The notes under the pieces: model-generated | The model's input: only the letters and a program-made list of their open reading frames with translations | Told to the model about the DNA's origin: nothing | Databases searched by the model: none | Shown here: positions 19,916 to 28,543 of the stretch, in pieces | How positions within the stretch are numbered: the first letter of the stretch is position 1 | Layout of the letters: every line of letters begins with the position of its first letter | Made by a program: the position numbers and the translations under genes | Assembly (NCBI RefSeq): GCF_001428665.1 | Contig: NZ_LMIJ01000019.1 | Location: forward strand, 9,527-73,526 | Source: Acidovorax sp. Root219 | GTDB taxonomy: Bacteria > Pseudomonadota > Gammaproteobacteria > Burkholderiales > Burkholderiaceae_C | Direction of reading: 5' to 3' | Length of the DNA stretch: 64,000 bases

Positions 19916-20994
19916 ACTTTGCTCCTGAACTGGCGCAGCATGGCCAGGAACAGGGGCACGCCGATGAAGGCCGTGAGCACCCCGAGCGGCAGCTCGGCCG
20001 GCTTGACGATGGTGCGCGCCACCACGTCGGCCGCCAGCACCAGCGTGGCGCCCAGCAGCGCCGAGCAGGGCAGCACCACGCGGTGGTCCGGCCCGGCCAC
20101 GAGCCGCACCCAGTGCGGCGCCACCAGGCCGATGAAACCGATGATGCCGGTGGCCGCAGTCACGGCACCCACCGCCAGCGCCGTCACCAGCACGGCCAGG
20201 CGCTTGGTGCGCTCCACCGGCACGCCCAGCAGCGCGGCCTGCGCCTCGCCCAGGGCAATGGCATTGAGCGGGCGCGCCAGCGCCAGGCCCAGTCCGCAGG
20301 CCACCGCGACCAAACTGCCCACCAGGGCCACAGCGCTCCAGCGCGCCCCGCCCAGGCTGCCCAACAGCCACATCTGGATGTTGCGCAACTGCTCGTCGGT
20401 GGAGATGAAATTGAGGTAGCCGATCCCCGCCAACGCCAGCGCATTGACGGCCACGCCGGCCAGCAGCATCAGCCCCATGCGCGTGCCGCCATCGGTCTGC
20501 GCCAGGCCGTAGATGAGCGCGGTGACCAGCAGGCCGCCGCCAAAGGCCATGAGCACCAGGGTCCAGCTGCCCAGGGTGCGCGGCAGATCGGGCAGAAAGT
20601 GCATGCCCAGCACGATGGCCAGGGCCGCCGCCAGCGCGGCACCGCTGCTCACGCCGATGAGGCCGGGGTCGGCCAGTGGGTTGCAGAACAGCCCCTGCAT
20701 CAGCGCACCGGCCAGGCCCAGGCCGGCCCCGGCGGCCACGCCCATCAGCAGGCGCGGCAGGCGGATGTTGACGAACACCAGGTACTCGGGCGCATGCTCG
20801 GGCACCGGCGCGGCGCCCAGGGCCTGCAGCAGCACCTGCCACAGCTCTACCGGCGTGATCGCATAGGCGCCCTGCGTGCTTCCCCAGACGAAGGCCAGCA
20901 GCACCAGAGCCAGGCCCAGCGCCAGCGCGGTGCGCGGGGACAGGCGCCCCGGGGTGAGCCGCACCAGGGGCTGCACGGCCGCCAACCCGCTCAC
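19912..20994 (-). CDS. hmuU: haem ABC transporter permease, FecCD family
   Basis: A 360-residue inner-membrane permease with about nine to ten helices. The family motif NPLADPGLIGVSSGAALAAA, which contacts the ATPase, is present. The start is a GTG at 20994 overlapping the hmuT stop by 4 bp (GTGA), the same coupling as at the next junction. It works with HmuT and HmuV to move haem into the cytoplasm. Confidence 0.93.
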   Translation of the reverse strand: MSGLAAVQPLVRLTPGRLSPRTALALGLALVLLAFVWGSTQGAYAITPVELWQVLLQALGAAPVPEHAPEYLVFVNIRLPRLLMGVAAGAGLGLAGALMQGLFCNPLADPGLIGVSSGAALAAALAIVLGMHFLPDLPRTLGSWTLVLMAFGGGLLVTALIYGLAQTDGGTRMGLMLLAGVAVNALALAGIGYLNFISTDEQLRNIQMWLLGSLGGARWSAVALVGSLVAVACGLGLALARPLNAIALGEAQAALLGVPVERTKRLAVLVTALAVGAVTAATGIIGFIGLVAPHWVRLVAGPDHRVVLPCSALLGATLVLAADVVARTIVKPAELPLGVLTAFIGVPLFLAMLRQFRSKV

Positions 20995-21866
20995 GCGGTG
21001 ATCGCCTGCATACGCACCTGGATCTCCCGCACGGTGCCAGGCAGGCGCGGCCCGAAGCCGAGCAGTTGGCTGGCCTCCATCGTCACCAGGGCCTTGCGGC
21101 GGAATGCCGGAGTCAAGGCCAGTTCCGGCCGCTGCCAGAAGGCAGCCTCGCCGCCCAGCGCCTCGATGCCTTGCGTGCTGTTGAGCAGCACCTCGGGCGC
21201 GGCGCTGGCCATGGCCTCGGCCGTGAGCGGCCGGTAGCCTGCGAACTGGGTGATGGCATTCGTGCCGCCGGCAAAGCGGATCAGCGCATCGGCTGCGGTA
21301 CCGGTGCCGGCCACCATGGGGCTGCCGCTGTGCGAGAGGATGAACAAGGCACGCGGGCGCCGCGTGGCCGCGGCCACCGCCTTCTGCACCGCCGCCCATT
21401 GCGCGTCCAGGTCGGCCTGCAGGGCTGTGGCCTCGCGTTCGCGGCCCGCCACGCGGCCCACGGTGGCCACCTTGCGCTGCACTTCGTCCCAGGTGTGGTC
21501 GGCCTTGACCAGCTCCACGCGCACACCGGCGCTGCGCACCTGGTCGAGCACCACGGGCGGGCCCGCCTCGGTGGTGCCCACCACGGCATCAGGCTTGAGG
21601 GACAGCAGCCCCTCGGCCGAAAGCTGGCGCATGTAGCCGACCTTGGCGGTCTTGAGCGCGGCCTCGGGAAACAGGCTCGTCGTGTCCGTGCCCACGAGCT
21701 GGCTCTGCGCGCCCAGCAGGTAGACCACCTCGGTCAGCGCGCCGCCCAGCGAGACGATGCGGGTAGCCCCTGCGGCATGGACCTGGCCCAGCGCGAAGGA
21801 CAGCGGCAACGCCGCAGCACCGCGCAGCAGATGGCGGCGTTCGATCCAACCGGTATCACGCGGCAT
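20991..21866 (-). CDS. hmuT: haem periplasmic binding protein
   Basis: A 291-residue periplasmic binding protein of the helical-backbone (cluster A) class. A signal sequence (RRHLLRGAAALPLSFALGQVHAAG) with a twin-arginine-like start precedes RIVSLGGALTEVVYLLGAQSQLVG, the usual N-terminal strand-helix of HmuT/ShuT. A long connecting helix is at about 130-160. The start overlaps hmuS by 11 bp and has AGGAGC upstream. It receives haem from the TonB-dependent receptor and delivers it to HmuUV. Confidence 0.92.
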   Translation of the reverse strand: MPRDTGWIERRHLLRGAAALPLSFALGQVHAAGATRIVSLGGALTEVVYLLGAQSQLVGTDTTSLFPEAALKTAKVGYMRQLSAEGLLSLKPDAVVGTTEAGPPVVLDQVRSAGVRVELVKADHTWDEVQRKVATVGRVAGREREATALQADLDAQWAAVQKAVAAATRRPRALFILSHSGSPMVAGTGTAADALIRFAGGTNAITQFAGYRPLTAEAMASAAPEVLLNSTQGIEALGGEAAFWQRPELALTPAFRRKALVTMEASQLLGFGPRLPGTVREIQVRMQAITA

Positions 21867-22986
21867 GGGCCAGCTCCTGCAATCGTGGCAGGCGTGCCGC
21901 CAGGTCGCGCCAACCCTGCAGCTCGGGCTTGCCGGGCTTGCGCGCACCAAAGAACATGGCCATCAGCTCGCCCGCAGGGTCGAAGGCCTCGACCGAGGTC
22001 ACTACGCCGTCGGCCGTGGGTTTTTCCACCAGCCACACGCTGGCCACCATGTCGGTGCGCAGGTGCAGGTTGAAGCCGGGGTCGAGCACATTGATCCACT
22101 GCGCTCCGGGTGTGTCCAGTGGTTTGATGTTGTTCATGGGGCCGGTATGGATCTGAATGCAACCGCCGCTGCTAACGAAGACCATGATGGGCAGACCGCT
22201 TGCCGCCGCGCCCTGCAGCAGCGTCGCTACGGACTCCTTCGCCAGGCGCCAGGCAAACTGCCCCTCGACCAGGCGAAAGCTCTGCTGGCGCTCCACCGCG
22301 AACTTCTTCGTGAGGCCGAAGAACTCGTGCGTGTCCTGCATCCCGGCCCAGGCCTCGCGCAGGCCGGCGGCGTCGATCTCGGTGTCGGGTCGCGGCACTT
22401 CGGCCAGCGGCGCGGCACCGAACACATAGCCCGCGCTCGGCTGGGCAAAGCGCTGCACCACGGCATCGAGCGCGGCCAGGTCGGTGGCTTCGCGCACGAA
22501 CACCTTGTGCACCGCACGCCCGTGGGCGTTGAAGAACTGCAGGCTGCGCTGGGGCGCGCGTGCCGGGTCGCTGGCGGCCTCGGTCACGGCAAAGCCGGCA
22601 TGCCACTGGGCGAAGAACAGGCGCAGGTCGATGTCCTCGCTCAAGGCCAGGCCCACGGGCCCCGCGGCCGAGATGTTCATGTAGACCCCGGTCTTCTCAT
22701 GCACCACGCCCTCGTTGCGCGTCAGCGCCATCAGCGGGCCGCAGGCTTGCAGCGACTGCAGCAGTTGCAGCCACGAGCCCTGCAGCGGCACGGCCTTGAG
22801 CGGGTACTCGTGCTCGCCCGCATGGGCCGCGATGGCTGCACCTTCGGACAGGCCCAGGGCTTCGGCCGCATCCTTGGCGCGCTTGCCCGTGGCCCGCACG
22901 GCGGCGAACTGCTCGCGGATGGCGGGCGCGGTCTGCAGGCGCATGCCGTTCGGGTCGGCGTTGTTCGTCATCAGTACATCGCTCAT
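21856..22986 (-). CDS. hmuS: haem-degrading/haem-trafficking factor
   Basis: A 376-residue cytoplasmic HemS/HmuS protein made of two tandem related halves. Landmarks are AIREQFAAVRATGKRAKDAAEALGLSEG near the N-terminus and the second-half segment GGCIQIHTGPMNNIKPL. HmuS-type proteins bind imported haem and either pass it on or degrade it anaerobically or oxidatively. The start at 22986 forms an ATGA overlap with the gene upstream; a 9-codon longer version is possible. It precedes hmuT in the operon. Confidence 0.93.
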   Translation of the reverse strand: MSDVLMTNNADPNGMRLQTAPAIREQFAAVRATGKRAKDAAEALGLSEGAAIAAHAGEHEYPLKAVPLQGSWLQLLQSLQACGPLMALTRNEGVVHEKTGVYMNISAAGPVGLALSEDIDLRLFFAQWHAGFAVTEAASDPARAPQRSLQFFNAHGRAVHKVFVREATDLAALDAVVQRFAQPSAGYVFGAAPLAEVPRPDTEIDAAGLREAWAGMQDTHEFFGLTKKFAVERQQSFRLVEGQFAWRLAKESVATLLQGAAASGLPIMVFVSSGGCIQIHTGPMNNIKPLDTPGAQWINVLDPGFNLHLRTDMVASVWLVEKPTADGVVTSVEAFDPAGELMAMFFGARKPGKPELQGWRDLAARLPRLQELAHAA

Positions 22987-23330
22987 TGCACGGTCTCCGG
23001 TGCGGTCAGCCACAGCGCGCGGCGCTGCTCGGCGGCCGACAGGGCGGCGCTGGCGGCATCGCCCCCCTGCCCTGCCCCCTGCTGGGCCCAGCGGCCCTGC
23101 AGGCTCCAGACCACGGTGCGAAAGTGCGGCGTGAAGCCCTCGGCGTCGGCCAGCATCTGCAGGTTGGCGGTGATCTTGCGGCCCATCGCATCGCGGTGGC
23201 TGTCGCAGCAGGCCTGCACATAGCCCGTCATCAGGGCCAGGGTGCCGGCCAGCAGCGCCTCGGCGCAGGGCAGGCTGTATTCCTCGTCGCAGTGGGCGCC
23301 GGAGGCGGGGCTGTCGGATGCATGGCTCAT
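22983..23330 (-). CDS. uncharacterised 115-residue protein of the haem operon
   Basis: A small cytoplasmic protein between the haem receptor and hmuS. It contains four cysteines (AHCDEE, LPCAEA, ACCDSH) and is mainly helical. There is no signal peptide. The ribosome binding site is strong (AAGGAGA) and the stop overlaps the hmuS start by ATGA, so it is translated with the haem genes. I do not recognise a named family. A role in haem or iron handling is inferred only from position. Confidence 0.8.
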   Translation of the reverse strand: MSHASDSPASGAHCDEEYSLPCAEALLAGTLALMTGYVQACCDSHRDAMGRKITANLQMLADAEGFTPHFRTVVWSLQGRWAQQGAGQGGDAASAALSAAEQRRALWLTAPETVQ

Positions 23331-23370
23331 GGTCTGTCTCCTTGCGCGATGGATGGGTTGAAATGATCGA

Positions 23371-25611
23371 TCAGAAGTCCGCCACCAGCGAGACACGCAC
23401 GTTGCGGCCTGGCTGGCTGTAGGCGTCGATGAAGCTGGCGTTGGCGGCCAGGCCGCGCACGTCGGCCCAGCGCCAGTGCTTCTTGTCGGTCAGGTTGTAG
23501 ATGCCCGCGTTCAGGCGCAGGTCCTTACGGATGCGCCACTGGCCCGACAGGTCGAGCACCGTGTACGAAGGCGTGAGGTACTGCGTGCTGCCCGTGGCCA
23601 CGGTCACGTCGCTGGCCTTCTTGGCGGCGGCGTGCGTCAGGTCCAGGCGGGCCATCCACGCGCTGGTGTCGTAGCGCAGGCCGGCCGTCAGGCGCTGCGG
23701 GTCCACGGTGTTGACCGGCTTGCCGGTGGCGGTGTCGCACCCGCGTGTCTGGCCATAGGCGAAGGGGGTGCTCAGCTGGCCGCCTACGAAGCTGCCCCAG
23801 CGCATGTCGCCCTTGACCTCGAAGCCATTGAGCTTGACGCGGCCGATGTTGACCGACTGGAACACCAGCGGGTTGCCCGGCGCGCCCGTGCCGCCCACCT
23901 GGCGCAGGTCTTCGATGAAGTCCTTGTAGCGGCTGGTGAAGGCGGCTGCCTCGATGGACAGCGCGTCCATGCGGCCGCGCACGCCAAGCTCGAAGTTCTG
24001 GCTCTTCTCGGGCTTGAGGTCGCCGTTGGGCACCGTCTTGTAGTTGCTGACCGGGTTCTCGAAGAAGGCGTTGACCTGGCCGGCGTTGGGCGCACGGAAG
24101 CCCGCGGCATAGTTGCCGAACACGCTCCAGGCATCGGTGGCGCGGTACAGCACGCCGAGCTTGGGCGAGGTGGCGTTGCCGGACAGCGAGACCGCCTGCG
24201 CGCCGAAGCCGCTCTGGTCGGCCTTGATGCGGAAGGTGTCGAAGCGCACGCCGGGCGTCACGCTCCAGGGGCCGCTCATGATCTCGTCCTGCACATACAG
24301 GGCGGTGCTGGTCTCGGTGGTGTCGGGAAAGCGCTTGAGTGGGAAGGTCTCGCCCACGGGCGGCGTCACGCCGTCCTGCAGGTTGGTAACCTTGGCGGAC
24401 GAATGGTCGATGCCGTAGGTGATCTTCTGCACCCAGTCGCCACCCGAGCGCAGCAGCTTGCTGCCCTGCACATTGGCCTGCCAGCTGCGCTCGTCGTAGG
24501 TCACGTCGCGCACACGGTCGGCGGCGGTGCTGCGGTCCTCGAAGGCGTAGTCGCGCGAATGCGCGTCCTGGAAGCTCAGCGTGGCCTTCACATCGTCGGC
24601 GAAGCCGGTGTTCAGGCGCCAGTGGCCCTCCCACGTGGCGCGCGTGCGCTGCATGTCGGTGGATGAGTTGGATGCCAGCGTGGACGTGGCCGCCAGCGGC
24701 GGCTTGGAGCGCGCGGTGAGCAGCTCGTAGTCGGAGGTCTTGTCCACATGCTCCAGCGTGAACACATGGCGCTGGCCACCACCGGTCGTGAGCACCACCT
24801 TGCCCATGAGCGCACCGCCCTGGTCCTTCTGCGGGTTGGGCAGGGTGCGATCGGCGTTGGCCGAGTCTTTGGTGCCCATGTTGTCGAGCTCGCGCGAACG
24901 GTTCACGCTGCCGGCCACCAGCCATTGCACCGTGTCGTTGGCGCGGCCGGCCACCGTGGCACCCAGGCGCTTGCCATGGTCATCGCCGTCGTAGCCGGCA
25001 TTCACCTGGCCGCCCAGGGTCTTGCCGTCCTTGAGGAAGTTCTCGGGGTCCACGGTGATGAAGTTCACCAGGCCGGCCATGCCATCCGAGCCGTACAGCG
25101 CCGACGTGGCGCCGCGCACCACCTCGATGCGCTGCAAGAGGCCCATGTCCAGGTAGTCGCGGCCGAAGGCGTTGGCGCTGAACACATAGCTGCGCGGCAG
25201 GCGGATGCCGTCCACCATCATCAACACGCGGTTGCCGTCCAGGCCGCGGATGTTGAAGCCCGCGTTCTGCTCGCGGCCCGTGGAGCCGCTGGCCAGCGAA
25301 AAGCGCGCGGGCGAGCGCGTGACCGACACGTTGGGCAGCTCGCGCACCGCATCGCGGATATCGCGCACCTGGCCCTCTTCGAGCGCGCGGGCGTTGATCA
25401 CGTCGATGCTCATCGGCAGTTCGTCGGGGTTCTGCTCGCTGCGCGAACCGCTGATCACCACCTCCTTGAGCGCCGGGCCCGCAGCCACGATCTGCACGGG
25501 CGCGCCCGCGGTCTGCGCCTGGGCGCCGGTGAAGGAGGTACACGCCAGCGCGGTCAGCAGAGCCAGCGGACGGAGTGCGAAACGGGGGGATTGGTCGATT
25601 GGTTGCGCCAC
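23371..25611 (-). CDS. hmuR: TonB-dependent haem/haemoglobin receptor
   Basis: A 746-residue outer-membrane receptor. It has a signal peptide (LALLTALACTSFTGAQAQ), a TonB box region (KEVVISGSR), a plug domain (NIRGLDGNRVLMMVDGIRLP) and a 22-strand barrel ending VSLVADF. The haem-receptor FRAP motif is in YAAGFRAPNAG, and NGDLKPE sits where NPNL is usual. The C-terminal WRWADVRGLA segment is typical of haem receptors. No histidine occurs between FRAP and NGDL, where many haem receptors carry the ligand histidine. First gene of the hmu operon, behind a Fur box. Confidence 0.92.
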   Translation of the reverse strand: MAQPIDQSPRFALRPLALLTALACTSFTGAQAQTAGAPVQIVAAGPALKEVVISGSRSEQNPDELPMSIDVINARALEEGQVRDIRDAVRELPNVSVTRSPARFSLASGSTGREQNAGFNIRGLDGNRVLMMVDGIRLPRSYVFSANAFGRDYLDMGLLQRIEVVRGATSALYGSDGMAGLVNFITVDPENFLKDGKTLGGQVNAGYDGDDHGKRLGATVAGRANDTVQWLVAGSVNRSRELDNMGTKDSANADRTLPNPQKDQGGALMGKVVLTTGGGQRHVFTLEHVDKTSDYELLTARSKPPLAATSTLASNSSTDMQRTRATWEGHWRLNTGFADDVKATLSFQDAHSRDYAFEDRSTAADRVRDVTYDERSWQANVQGSKLLRSGGDWVQKITYGIDHSSAKVTNLQDGVTPPVGETFPLKRFPDTTETSTALYVQDEIMSGPWSVTPGVRFDTFRIKADQSGFGAQAVSLSGNATSPKLGVLYRATDAWSVFGNYAAGFRAPNAGQVNAFFENPVSNYKTVPNGDLKPEKSQNFELGVRGRMDALSIEAAAFTSRYKDFIEDLRQVGGTGAPGNPLVFQSVNIGRVKLNGFEVKGDMRWGSFVGGQLSTPFAYGQTRGCDTATGKPVNTVDPQRLTAGLRYDTSAWMARLDLTHAAAKKASDVTVATGSTQYLTPSYTVLDLSGQWRIRKDLRLNAGIYNLTDKKHWRWADVRGLAANASFIDAYSQPGRNVRVSLVADF

Positions 25612-25709
25612 GGCAGGAAACCCTTTTTCTCTGAGACGGATGGAAACAGAGCTGGCTTCGGACGCCGGGAGGCCCTTTCAAAGGGCTGGCAATGGCTGGC
25701 TACCGCTGC

Positions 25710-25732
25710 ATTATATGAGAATAATTATCAAT
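25710..25732 (-). promoter_or_regulatory. Fur box and -10 element of the hmu operon promoter
   Basis: On the minus strand TGATAATTATTCTCA (25730 to 25716) matches the 7-1-7 Fur consensus TGATAATnATTATCA at 13 of 14 defined positions. A perfect TATAAT (25715 to 25710) adjoins it. Fur-Fe(II) would cover the -10 and repress the haem operon when iron is sufficient. The receptor ATG is about 100 bp downstream. Confidence 0.85.
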
Positions 25733-25771
25733 ACGAATTGACTCTGCCCATTGCCCAGTCCATAAAACAGA

Positions 25772-25795
25772 AACGGGAGCCCGAAGGCTCCCGTT
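25772..25795 (-). terminator. intrinsic terminator of ahpF
   Basis: A 10-bp perfect stem (AACGGGAGCC/GGCTCCCGTT) with a CGAA loop is followed on the minus strand by TTTCTGTTTTATG. It lies 24 bp after the ahpF stop, upstream of the haem operon promoter. Confidence 0.85.
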
Positions 25796-25818
25796 CATCC
25801 CATGCTGGGCCTGCAGAA

Positions 25819-27426
25819 TCACGCAGCCACAGCCTCGGGCACTGCCTCAGCCGTGGCCTTGGCCACCACCGGCATGCGGATCAGGTGGTCGAAGGCGGCC
25901 AGGGCAGCCTTGGAGCCATCGCCTGCGGCAATGACGATCTGCTTGAACGGCACCGTGGTGCAGTCGCCTGCGGCGAACACGCCGGGCAGGTTGGTGCGGC
26001 CATGTGAGTCGACGATGACCTCGCCGAACCTGGACAGCTCCACCGTGCCCTTGAGCCATTCGGTGTTGGGCACCAGGCCGATCTGCACGAACACGCCTTC
26101 AAGCGCCACCAGGTGCTCTTCACCCGTCGCCCGGTCCTTGTACTTGAGGCCATTGACCTTGCCGTCGGCACCGGTGATCTCGGTGGTCTGCGCGTTGGTG
26201 TGGATGCTCACGTTGGGCAGACTCTTGAGCTTGTTGACCAACACGGCATCAGCCTTGAGCTGGTCGGCGAACTCGACCAGCGTGACATGGGCCACCAGGC
26301 CGGCCAGGTCGATGGCTGCCTCGACACCCGAGTTGCCGCCGCCGATCACCGCCGTGCGCTTGCCCTTGAACAGCGGGCCATCGCAGTGCGGGCAGTAGGC
26401 CACGCCCTTGTTCTTGTACTCGGCTTCGCCGGGCACATTGACGTTGCGCCAGCGCGCGCCGGTGGACAGGATCACCGTCTTGGAATGCAGCGTGGCACCG
26501 TTGGCCAGTTGCACGCCGATCAGGCCGCCGGGCTCGCTGGCGGGGATCAGCTTGTCGGCGCGCTGCAGGTTCATGATGTCCACGTCGTAGGCACGGGTGT
26601 GGGCTTCCAGGGCAGCGGCGAACTTGGGGCCGTCGGTCTCCAGCACCGAGATGTAGTTCTCGATGGCCAGCGTGTCGTTCACCTGGCCGCCGAAGCGCTC
26701 GGCCGCCACGCCGGTGCGGATGCCCTTGCGGGCAGCGTACACCGCGGCTGCCGCGCCGGCGGGGCCGCCGCCGACGATGAGCACGTCATAAGGAGCCTTG
26801 GCCGACAGCTTGGCCGCGTCGCGGGCCGCCGCGCCGGTGTCGAGCTTGGCGATGATCTCCTCGACCGACATGCGGCCCGAGGCGAAGACCTTGCCGTTCA
26901 TGAACACCATGGGCACGGCCATGATCTCGCGGTCGGCCACTTCCTGCTGGAAGGCACCGCCCTCGACCACCGTGGTCCTGATCTTGGGATTGAAAATGGA
27001 CATGAGCGACAGCGCCTGCACCACGTCCGGGCAGTTGTGGCAGGTCAGGCTCATGTAGACGTCGAACTCGAAGTCACCGTCGAGCGCGGCGATCTGCTCG
27101 ATCACTTCGGGCTCGACCTTGGGCGGATGGCCACCGGTCCACAAGAGGGCCAGCACCAGCGAGGTGAACTCATGGCCCAGGGGCAGGCCGGCAAAGCGCA
27201 GCGAATTCGTGCTGCCCACGCGCTGCAGGCTGAACGAGGGCTTGCGTGCGTCCTGGCCATCGGTGCGCAGGCTGATCTTGTCGCTGCGCAGGGACTGGAT
27301 GGTGGTCAACAGCTCCAGCATCTCGCGCGAGGTCGCGCTGTCGTCCAGGGAGGCCACCAGTTCGAACGGCTGCGTCACGCGCTCCAGGTAGGCGGCAAGC
27401 TGGGTCTTGAGTTGGTCGTCGAGCAT
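25819..27426 (-). CDS. ahpF: alkyl hydroperoxide reductase subunit F
   Basis: A 535-residue cytoplasmic flavoprotein disulfide reductase that passes electrons from NAD(P)H to AhpC. The N-terminal tandem thioredoxin-like domain carries the redox pair C129/C132 (TCHNC). The FAD motif [10 protein letters not shown] starts at 219. The second redox pair is C345/C348 (YCPHCDGP) and the nucleotide motif [10 protein letters not shown] follows. All residues for the two-step disulfide relay are present. It lies downstream of ahpC in the same direction, separated by 182 bp that contain an ahpC terminator. Confidence 0.96.
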   Translation of the reverse strand: MLDDQLKTQLAAYLERVTQPFELVASLDDSATSREMLELLTTIQSLRSDKISLRTDGQDARKPSFSLQRVGSTNSLRFAGLPLGHEFTSLVLALLWTGGHPPKVEPEVIEQIAALDGDFEFDVYMSLTCHNCPDVVQALSLMSIFNPKIRTTVVEGGAFQQEVADREIMAVPMVFMNGKVFASGRMSVEEIIAKLDTGAAARDAAKLSAKAPYDVLIVGGGPAGAAAAVYAARKGIRTGVAAERFGGQVNDTLAIENYISVLETDGPKFAAALEAHTRAYDVDIMNLQRADKLIPASEPGGLIGVQLANGATLHSKTVILSTGARWRNVNVPGEAEYKNKGVAYCPHCDGPLFKGKRTAVIGGGNSGVEAAIDLAGLVAHVTLVEFADQLKADAVLVNKLKSLPNVSIHTNAQTTEITGADGKVNGLKYKDRATGEEHLVALEGVFVQIGLVPNTEWLKGTVELSRFGEVIVDSHGRTNLPGVFAAGDCTTVPFKQIVIAAGDGSKAALAAFDHLIRMPVVAKATAEAVPEAVAA

Positions 27427-27516
27427 GGTGGTGTCCTTTCGAGTTCTGACTTATAGGGTGGGGGCCAAGGCCGCTTGTGGCAAGCCTGGGTCCGCAACAG
27501 AGCGTAAAAAATGGGC

Positions 27517-27566
27517 GAAAAAAAGCCGGACGGCATGGCGCACGCGCGCCATGACGCTGTCCGGCT
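27517..27566 (-). terminator. terminator/attenuator between ahpC and ahpF
   Basis: On the minus strand an 8-bp outer stem (AGCCGGAC/GTCCGGCT) encloses an inner ATGGCGC/GCGCCAT stem and is followed by a run of T. A second small hairpin (27571-27588) precedes it. It would end most ahpC transcripts and let a fraction read into ahpF, fitting the excess of AhpC usually needed. Confidence 0.85.
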
Positions 27567-27608
27567 GGGGAGCGGCCCCAAGGCCGCTCTGCCGATGCAA
27601 TCAGCCGA

Positions 27609-28184
27609 TCAGATCTTGCCGACCAGGTCCAGCGAAGGAGCCAGGGTCTTGGCGCCGTCGTTCCATTTGGCGGGGCACACTTCACCGGGGTGGGCGGCGG
27701 TGTACTGGGCGGCCTTGAGCTTGCGCACGGTTTCCTTGACGTCGCGGGCGATTTCGTTGGAATGCACTTCGGCGGTCTTGATGATGCCGTCGGGGTTGAT
27801 CACGAAGGTGCCGCGCAGAGCCAGGCCTTCTTCAGGGATGTGCACGCCGAAGGCATTGGTCAACTGGTGCGTTGGGTCGCCAACCAGGGGGAACTTGGCC
27901 TTGCCCACGGCGGGCGAGGTTTCGTGCCAGACCTTGTGCGAGAAATGCGTGTCGGTGGTGACGATGTAGACCTCGGTGCCAGCCTTCTGGAATTCGGGGT
28001 AATTGTCGGCCGCGTCTTCGATTTCGGTGGGGCAGTTGAAGGTGAAGGCGGCAGGCATGAAGATCAGCACGGACCACTTGCCTTTGAGATCGGCTTCGGT
28101 CAGGTCAATGAACTCGCCCTTGCCATTGCGGTTGACGAAAGCGGTGGTCTTGAAGGGTTGAACTTGCGTGTTGATCAGGGACAT
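27609..28184 (-). CDS. ahpC: alkyl hydroperoxide reductase subunit C (peroxiredoxin)
   Basis: A 191-residue typical 2-Cys peroxiredoxin reducing hydrogen peroxide, organic peroxides and peroxynitrite. The peroxidatic cysteine is C51 in AFTFNCPTE and the resolving cysteine is C170 in GEVCPAKW. The GTFVINPDGII strand and the C-terminal helix are intact, so the full decamer-forming fold is expected. AhpF downstream is its reductase. The upstream region is AT-rich with dyads suggestive of OxyR control. Confidence 0.97.
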   Translation of the reverse strand: MSLINTQVQPFKTTAFVNRNGKGEFIDLTEADLKGKWSVLIFMPAAFTFNCPTEIEDAADNYPEFQKAGTEVYIVTTDTHFSHKVWHETSPAVGKAKFPLVGDPTHQLTNAFGVHIPEEGLALRGTFVINPDGIIKTAEVHSNEIARDVKETVRKLKAAQYTAAHPGEVCPAKWNDGAKTLAPSLDLVGKI

Positions 28185-28244
28185 TGCTGTTTCCTTAAGG
28201 GTGGTTGAACTGACTAGGGACTGAAGTTTAGGCCTTCTGAGGCC

Positions 28245-28293
28245 ATCAATCCAATTAATTGATTTGATTGAATCAATTGCCTGTGACTATACT
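28245..28293. promoter_or_regulatory. AT-rich dyad region between ahpC and bfr; candidate OxyR site and bfr promoter
   Basis: Two perfect palindromes lie side by side: CAATTAATTG (28252-28261) and TTGATTGAATCAA (28264-28276). Adjacent ATCAAT half-sites extend the array. On the plus strand TTGATT (28264-28269), an 18-bp spacer and TATACT (28288-28293) form a reasonable promoter toward bfr. The position upstream of ahpC fits a LysR-type peroxide regulator such as OxyR, but the exact OxyR consensus is not seen. Confidence 0.5.
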
Positions 28294-28543
28294 TAGAAAC
28301 CCGGCCCTGCGTCTGTTGCGGGTTGAAAGCGGCTGTTTCAGGCGCCTGGGTCCCCGGCATGACTGTGGGCAGCTTCTGTGAATTTTTGGCGAAAACCCCT
28401 GGGCGAGGCACCGCGAAGAGCACCGAACGCGAACACAACTCAGCATCACACGCAGCCAATGCGAAGGTACGGGGGCTTGCCTTGCGTGCGGCGCCCGCGC
28501 TCACGACAATCAGCGGCGAATCACATAACAAGGAGGTCTCCCC

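Noticed and set aside
19103..20842. A 579-codon frame suggesting a fused hmuU-hmuV protein
   Set aside because: The upstream part is the permease gene read in the wrong frame; a GTGA overlap and ribosome binding site define hmuV from 19915.
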